A stretch of 64,000 nucleotides of DNA from Reticulascus tulasneorum (lineage: Eukaryota > Ascomycota > Sordariomycetes > Glomerellales > Reticulascaceae), in the NCBI GenBank assembly GCA_001557505.1, contig LSAX01000001.1:3720001-3784000 (forward strand), written 5' to 3'. The number at the start of each line of letters is the position of its first letter. The first letter of the stretch is position 1. The notes below the pieces were generated by a model. That model made no database searches and was not told the origin of the DNA. It saw only the letters and a program-made list of their open reading frames with translations. This document shows, one piece after another, positions 57,616 through 64,000 of this stretch. The position numbers and the translations under genes are program-made.

Positions 57616-58855
57616 TTAGGCGGCTCCAGCAAGCTGCATGAGACGCTCTCCAGCTCTGAGGTTTGCAAACTCATACGCCTTGGACTCGGGTGGAAATGTA
57701 CCATTGGCGGCCCAGAGATCAATCAAAGGCTGCATCGGTTCTAACTCGTCACGCTTGAGCATATCAAGAGCTGTGGCCGTAAGAACGAAGTGGCTGAAAC
57801 AACTGTTCAACTGCTTCTCGAGGTTGATGTGGTAGAAAGGCTCAACAAAGTGACCCCAGTATAAGTGGGCATAGACCCGGAACATCTGACGGAATATGGT
57901 CTGGCAGACGTCGATGAAGTTTGGTGGGAACCCAGATCGCTTACCCAGCCACTCAGGCTCGCCAGGGTTCGACAATTGGGAAAGTGGTGTGGTAGTGATC
58001 GCGGGGTTGTGGGCGTATGACACTCCGGATGGATCAGTTGGAAAGATGTTGGTATCATCGATCTTTCCCGAAATCCATCTCTGCATGAGAGTCATGTACT
58101 CGAAAGCGGGAAGTTCAACAGGCTCTCGGCGGTTGTTTAACCAAGTGAAAGAGTGATTTCTGTGGCATTGTGAGAAAAGAAAAACATGCCAGGCATTGCT
58201 GGTTTGCACTCACGTTCCTGCAGACATTTTTGGGCATGACGTAGCGTTGCAGATATTCGAGCCGTCATCCTCCTTCTCGTGAACGACTCGAACGAAGTTC
58301 CAAAGGTTTCGATAATGTTCAACGACTAAAATTGTCAGTAGATAGAAGTACCTAAGAAGGCGCTGACAAACCTTGATGGGCAATCCATTCGCCCTGTTCA
58401 ACCGTCTTCGGTCTTGCACTCAGTGTCATAAAATTTCCCCTCACAATGTGCTTTGCATATGAAGAGTTGAGCCACAGGGGTAGAGGATTAGGCAAGTGAT
58501 AGGTGCTCAGAATTTCGTCACCGGTGCCCATCATGCCGCCAGAACCATCCATACCGATGGTCTGGGAGAGTGAGGGTGAGTTGGGTAGTGGGGGGACTTT
58601 CGGAGCAAGGCTGGTTGAAGACTGACTGCCTTGAGAAAGGTTCGTTGGAGAGTTAGGCTGGCCGGCGCTGGACGATGTTGGGCTCTTGTTTGACCCAGGA
58701 GGCTTGTTTGATGCGCCTCGGAATCGAGCGTTACTGATCAGAGTCTTCGCATTAGTACCCACAGTCTCCAGAATGAGTAGATGATCAGAATCTCCAGCAC
58801 AATGAAGATTTCGTCGACGGGGTCGTATGGGATCCCAAAGATATATGCAAGCCAT
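57616..58855 (-). CDS. MOB-family kinase activator, MOB2 type (5' end uncertain)
   Basis: MOB2 proteins bind and activate NDR kinases (Cbk1, Orb6, COT-1) that control polar growth. Sure exons (minus): about 58739-58372, 58325-58214, 58159-57616; introns 46 and 54 nt. The conserved core starts at NARFRGASNKP and runs through LPLWLNSSYAKHIVRGNF, EWIAHQVVEHYRNLWNFV, the zinc-site Cys in TSCPKMSAGTNHSFTWLNN, QMFRVYAHLYWGHFVEPFYH (zinc-site His) and LEKQLNSCFSHFVLTA. About 30 extra residues sit between FPTDPSG and FPPNFIDVCQ, and there is a ~45-residue tail. A likely acceptor at 58740 (ctgatcag) implies a small upstream exon I could not place; 58855 is only the first in-frame ATG of the unspliced frame. 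Confidence 0.8.
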
Positions 58856-60496
58856 GACGCGAAGAGCTCGACAAGGGAGAAATGCGCGGGCTGGGCTCGG
58901 AGTCGTGCTCTTTCCTCACCGTCGGTTTGCATGATCAAGTTTAAGGATCTTGAAACGATTTGGGTAGTGTCTGGGTTCAGTGAAAGGGAGACAAAGATTA
59001 GGAAAGATCCTGAATCTGATGGACGATGTGAAGGTAACAAGGGCGAAGGTTGGAAGAGTGAAGGTTGGAAGGGTGAAGGCGAGAAGGGTACAGGTGCTCT
59101 CGCCTCGTTGAGGTTGCGAGATAAACCAGAAAATTCCAGCGGTTGCCTCGCGGCCTGACTGCACATGCGCGAGCACACTCTCTCCATCACACACACATAC
59201 CTCCACACGCATGCACAAGACCCGCTGAGGCCCATGTTGACGCATAAAAGAATGAGAATTGCAAGACCACAACCGACTCTGTCACGGCTCAAGTTCTAAC
59301 TGGCTTGCAGTACGCACTTCCACTGCCACGGGCTCCCAGCGCAGCTCGAAGCCATACCATATGGGGGCAACACTTGTCACTCTTGTGCTCATAGTTCCCA
59401 CAAGACCTGGAGCCGCAGTGCCTCACAGACATGCGTGGACCGAGTTACTCATTCAGTCTTCCTCAATCCAACCCAAATGACATTTCTTGACCGGCGACAC
59501 AAGACGACAATGCAAACCTTAAGCTCGCCAACTCATGGTGATTCTGTGCACTTGCTCGATGAGTGGGGTTGCAAGTTGTTTTCCGTCTTATTTGCACATC
59601 CCAATTGCAACCATTGGGGAGCAACCCAAATGAGGCTCAAGCACTTGCCGCCGCGCTGGTTACTTCAAACATGGGGATGTTTCCTTTCTCGGATCCACAT
59701 TGTTCATGTTGAAGATTGAAATCATGAATCTCCTTTTTCACTCGACAGAGGGATGAAAGCATACAGAGTGGAGGAACAAATATAAAGCCAAGATCTCACT
59801 CACATTCCGGAAAAGAGGTTGGACATCGTTAAAGGATAGCCGCAGTGGGTTGAAAGGCACGCAAAGTCAGTCGGCCAAAACCTCCTCAGGAGGTTTGGTG
59901 AAGATGAGTATAGGTTCTGTCTCTCCGATGTTCAAGTCCTGCTTGCTGAAGATCGATGATTGTGTAGGTATCGCTCGAGAAATGAGGCTCTAATAGAAAG
60001 GGGGCAGGAGGAAGGTGAGGATGTTGGTTCTACGACGCACTTTGGGGGGTTCAGAAGAGGCAACAGAACCCCGCTAGTCTTGATATGGATATTTAAGCGA
60101 AACCGCACGGACCATGTTCTAGCTTTAGCATTGGAGGATTCTCAGCCTGGTGTGGCGCATCCACAGCAGCTTGAGGTCATTTTCACCGCGGTGGCACTCC
60201 TAGAATGGGCTCCTTGGTTCTATTACCTTATATATTCACGAAGGCTAAGAGGGTCTGAATGTGTTCAACTCCATCGCAATCAGAAAACATCTGGATATGT
60301 TGCATTGTTCTTGGGTCTGAATACAAGGAGGAATGTGGCTGGTGCATCAGTCCCCATTTCTAGCGCCTCAGGTGCAACCAAACTAGAATTCAGATCTTAG
60401 CCTTGTGAAGGAGCTTCTTCTTGTCTCTTATTTTCAGTACCAACTCAAATCAACACGCCAATCCACCAACTACTCCCGAAACTCTGGCCACCGAAG
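58856..60496. other. Divergent MOB / LEO1 intergenic region
   Basis: About 1.6 kb. It should contain the missing MOB first exon and both promoters. A degenerate tandem repeat (unit about GTGAAGGTTGGAAGG) lies at 59025-59085. The plus-strand frame at 59960-60400 shows no motif. Confidence 0.45.
59025..59085. repeat. Degenerate ~15-bp tandem repeat
   Basis: About four imperfect copies of GTGAAGGTTGGAAGG in the MOB upstream region. Confidence 0.65.
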
Positions 60497-61799
60497 ATGT
60501 CTGACTCTGATGAGCTTGTTGAGATTCCCGAAGAGGAAGCCGATGATCTCTTTGGCGACGAAGACGATGAAGTTGCATCAGATCGTGGTCGCGACCAAAG
60601 TGATGCTGAATTGGCATCCGACCGAGATGGGGACGAGGGATATGGTAGAGAAGGAGACACATCGAACTACCGGGAAACAAGAGACAAGGTCATCGAATCG
60701 GTGGAGATGTATCGCCATAGAATTCCGAAACCGAAAGATGGAAATGTAAGTACAAGAGAGAGAGGTCTTGCCATCGTCAGGTCTGATGCTCATGCAACAA
60801 TAGCTTCAATCCCTTCGAGTACCCAGATTTTTGAAATTCATCCCTGAGCTGTACAATCCGGTTACATTCCGCCCCTCTGAGAGCGACATCGCGAATGCGA
60901 AAGAAGCGACCCCCAAGCATACAGTTCGGCTCCGGAAAGATCCCAACACCGGCGAGTCCCAGAGCAACACAATGATACACAGATGGAGTGATGGCTCCAT
61001 GACGATGTCAGTCGGAGACGAGCATTACGAGATTCAGAAAAAGGCGTTGGCTCCTCCGATGGATAAGCCGTACCAAGAACTCCAAGACGGGCATTACTAC
61101 GCGGCTTCAGCCCAACTCGCGAGCAATACACTCATGGTCGTCGGCCACGTAGCTGAGCAATACACTGTGAGGCCAGGCAAGGCAGTTGAAGATGATGCTC
61201 TTGCGCGCTTGGCAGAGCGGATGGCAGCGGCGTCCCGAAACGCGCATGAAGGGGACATGTTTATCAAGACGAAGAAAGATCCAGAGCTGCAGAAGAAAGA
61301 GGCCGAGCAAGCAGAGAAGGACCGCATGAAGGCTCAACGCCGTCGCGAGACAGCAGCAGCGCGCATGGACGTTGGTCAAGGACGGTATGGCCGCAGTGGA
61401 GGACTCTCCATTGGCGATTTGGAAGGTGGCCGACGAGCAGGAGGCTCGCGAAAGAGAGGACCCCCTGGCGCACCCAAGCAGAAGAGGCGCAAACCGGAGT
61501 ATGATTCTGATGACGATCTACCTTCGGGCGCTCGCAGAGGAGATGACTACGACATTGAGGATGACTTCATAGCACCGAGCGACGAGGATGTCGAGAGCGG
61601 CGTTGAAGACGACGATGAAGAGCTCTTGGATGACGACGATGAAGACGATGATCGACCACGGACGAAGAGACAGAAGACGGCTGAAGCAGAAGACGTTGAT
61701 GCGGATGCCGAGGCGGATTTGGAAGATGATGTGCCGGCGCAGACGGAGGCGGCTGGTAGAGGGCGACGGCGCCACATTATCGACGACGATGATGAGTGA
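60497..61799 (+). CDS. LEO1: RNA polymerase-associated protein Leo1 (Paf1 complex)
   Basis: Nuclear elongation factor subunit; with Paf1 it binds RNA polymerase II and supports histone modification during elongation. Exons 60497-60745 and 60804-61799, intron 58 nt, 414 aa. The N terminus is acidic (DELVEIPEEEADDLFGDEDDE). The Leo1 domain begins YRHRIPKPKDGNLQSLRVPRF across the splice and includes KFIPELYNPVTFRPS, NTMIHRWSDGSMTMSVGDEHYE and HYYAASAQLASNTLMVVGHV. A charged helix (KKEAEQAEKDRMKAQRRRE), a Gly/Arg-rich linker and a long acidic tail follow. The ATG at 60497 gives the family-typical start MSDSDEL. Confidence 0.94.
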
Positions 61800-62423
61800 G
61801 CACGCAGATGATGGGGCATCATGGAGAGTTTGGGGCTATATCTCATAGCTCAGTTGAATCATGCAATTACAGGAGTTCCAGAGCTGGAATTTGAAAACGA
61901 CAGCTGCTACTTAGGATTGAGGACTAGATAAAATCAAAACCAAACCACTGAACTTGGCGAGGATGAAGATACTATCGGTTCCCGATTGCGAGTTGCAATT
62001 TTTGCTTCTTGCATTGCTAGCCCAACGTTCTTCGTGATGAGCTTCGCGGTAACGGTTGCCTCGGCCTCTACATACGTCTAGGGCCCACTGTCAATAAAAT
62101 GGCCGGCACCTGATCTACCTCCTCTAAGGCACTAAGGTAAGCCAGGGCGCTAAATCGTGGGGAAAAGCTCCAATTGTCACATGCTGAAATTTAGTGGACT
62201 GCTTATTATGCGATAAGATGGCGGGATCCCTCAAAGCTCGGGACAGGTGCGGGATACCTTACTGATTCCACCGTTCCCCAACCTCAAATGAAGCAGTTCC
62301 AGGCTTACAATGCGCCCGATTACTCAGGTTCACTAGTGCCATGAAAGATTCATCTCCTTTGCCCAGATCACCGCATCTTTGCTAGAGATTCCCCATGTTC
62401 TTCGGTAGAGCTCCTGCGCAACC
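61800..62423. other. Intergenic region, LEO1 to patatin gene
   Basis: About 0.6 kb with the LEO1 3' UTR and patatin-gene promoter. Nothing distinctive. Confidence 0.5.
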
Positions 62424-64000
62424 ATGGGGGTAGTCTTTGGCTTGTGGCGCGTGGTGGTAGACGTCACCCATTACTGGAATCGAGTAAGTTCGCGCCAGTT
62501 ACCCGACGTCTCGATGCACATGCTTCTGGCGATTCAATGCTGATTTATACGACTGCCAACAGAAGCTTCACGAATGGTACAATCGCAAGAACCCTGTGGA
62601 TTTATGGTTGGATCTTCTACGTAATGCGGAGGTTTTCGAAGACTGGGAAGAGGCAGCGCTGCACTTGGACAACCTGCTTGGCTTGGACTTGTGGTATGTC
62701 AGGATAAATAAAAAAGCCAGCAGACTAAAGTCTTGCTAACGGTGGTCTAGGAGGAACAATGCCATGTCCAAGTACTACGACTACCGCCTGATCAACGAGC
62801 GTCTGAACTCCCTCATCGAAGCAAGGGACGAAAGCAACATTCAGCAACTAGTCAACCTCCTAAGGTCCGGACTTGTGAGGAACCTTGGAAACATCACGTC
62901 ACCAAAGCTATACAACCGATCGTTTGCAGGTTCTAAATACTTGATTGAAGAGTACATCACACAGATAGCGGAGGCGGTGGAAGACATCAACACCCTGCCG
63001 ACGACGCCTCTTTTCGACAACAATGGGAATATGGCCACGCTATCAACGCAGATGAAGTTGGATTTTATGCACGATACTAGGCAGGCGTTTGGTAGGAGCA
63101 CGTTGGTACTACAAGGCGGCGCCATATTTGGACTGTGCCACTTGGGAGTCGTCAAGGCTCTCTTCCTTCGGGGCTTGTTGCCGCGGATCATTACCGGTAC
63201 GGCGACCGGCGCTCTCATAGCAGCTTTGGTCGCAATCCACACTGAAGAAGAGCTACCTGCAGTTTTGAAGGGGGACGGCATTGATTTGTCTGCCTTCGCT
63301 GGAAAGGCTGAGAACGGGGCGGCCAGGGAACAGTCTCTGGCGACGAGGTGGGATACCCTGCTTCGCAGAATTAGGAGATTTACCAAAGAGGGATATTTCC
63401 TTGACGTCAAGGTTCTGGAGGAGTGCGTACGAGCAAACGTGGGCGACCTCACGTTCGAGGAGGCGTACCATCGCAGCAAGAGAGTATTGAATATTACGGT
63501 GGCCACGGCGGGACAAGGGGGCATACCAACACTGCTTAATTACCTCACAGCGCCGAATGTGGTAGGTCTCAATTGATACCCGGGGATTCCTGCCAGCTTT
63601 GCTAACGTTGCCATAGCTGATTTGGACGGCGGCAGTAGCTTCAAATGCATCCTCGGCCAGTCTGTATGGCCATAGGGAGACCACAGTCCTCTGCAAAGAT
63701 GCACACGGGAACATTGTCCCCTGGGCGCCAGCAAACACGATCGACTTCCGTCACTGGACACATGTTTCGTACTCCGACCGGGAATCCCCATTGCTGCGAA
63801 TAGCGGAGCTCTTTAACGTAAACCACTTCATCGTCAGCCAAGCCCGGCCATACCTCATTCCCTTCCTGCAGAGCGACATGCACGGTCCATCGACGATCGA
63901 GACCCGCAACAAGACCACGTCGATCACTGCTTTCCTGGTCCGCATGGTCGGTCTGGAAATCAGGCATCGCCTACGCCAGCTGGACACCATCCAGGTGCTG
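62424..64000 (+). CDS. Patatin-domain protein (Tgl3/4/5-like), 5' part, nucleophile Ser replaced by Ala
   Basis: The gene runs off the window. Exons 62424-62483, 62563-62693, 62751-63561, 63617 to the end; introns 79, 57 and 55 nt; 462 residues seen. The N terminus (MGVVFGLWRVVVDVTHYWNR, then LHEWYNRKNPVDLW..) and the DUF3336-like helices (NAMSKYYDYRLINERLNSLIE..) match fungal Tgl-type triacylglycerol lipases and related patatins on lipid droplets. The oxyanion glycine motif LQGGAIFGLCHLG is intact. The nucleophile elbow, expected G-x-S-x-G, reads GTATG with Ala215 (codon GCG at 63202-63204) in the Ser position. The catalytic Asp motif would lie beyond the window. Likely a non-catalytic patatin, or a lipase damaged by a single T-to-G change. 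Confidence 0.85.

Noticed and set aside
59960..60400. 146-residue plus-strand frame upstream of LEO1
   Set aside because: No recognisable motif and it lies within the presumed LEO1 promoter.

Overview
The window reads as nuclear DNA of a filamentous ascomycete, most likely a sordariomycete. Nearly all genes carry one to five introns with GTAAGT/GTGAGT-type donors, CTAAC-like branch sites and CAG/TAG acceptors. Most introns are 46-100 nt. The proteins are recognisable as Pezizomycotina versions of conserved eukaryotic factors. I built exon joins by eye and checked each for reading phase and for continuity of the conserved protein. No rRNA, CRISPR array, intact transposon or confident tRNA was seen.

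Layout, left to right. The window opens in the 3' end of an ArfGAP/ankyrin gene (1-615, +), followed by a Chk2/Rad53-type checkpoint kinase (2300-4534, +), eIF3 subunit m (5503-6904, +), a convergent UMP kinase with a membrane-anchor extension (7533-8742, -), and a four-helix membrane protein of unknown role (9919-11562, -). A 5.4 kb gene-free stretch leads to a cystathionine gamma-synthase-like PLP enzyme (16951-18778, +). This is convergent with the replicative helicase subunit MCM4 (19023-22298, -). MCM4 shares a 0.4 kb divergent promoter, carrying two MluI cell-cycle boxes, with coatomer zeta (22690-23574, +). Next come the tRNA t6A enzyme Sua5 (23710-25164, -), Golgi tether COG4 (25850-28312, -) and the Golgi Ca/Mn pump PMR1 (28626-31987, -). 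Cohesin kleisin RAD21 (33335-35304, +), tubulin cofactor A (35964-36407, +), THO complex subunit 7 (36587-37699, -), a five-finger CCCH protein of the ZC3H3/Red5 type (38408-39999, +) and a SEL1-repeat protein like Nif1 (40861-43052, +) follow.

From 43 to 56 kb the density drops. The only gene there is a bZIP factor with a predicted transmembrane segment (47322-49219, -), flanked by 4.3 and 7.2 kb of gene-free DNA rich in simple repeats. The right end holds a DUF3237 protein (56462-57182, +), a MOB2-type NDR-kinase activator (57616-about 58855, -), the Paf1-complex subunit LEO1 (60497-61799, +) and the 5' part of a patatin-domain protein (62424 to the end, +). In the patatin protein the nucleophile-elbow serine is replaced by alanine.

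Three themes recur. Chromosome-cycle genes include the Chk2-like kinase, MCM4, RAD21, the Nif1-like protein and MOB2. Golgi genes are coatomer zeta, COG4 and PMR1 within 10 kb. Nuclear RNA genes include the THO7/ZC3H3 head-to-head pair and LEO1. No secondary-metabolite cluster or obvious horizontally acquired island is visible. The points most worth checking are the catalytically altered patatin, the membrane-tethered bZIP, and the alternative-start forms of UMP kinase and Sua5.
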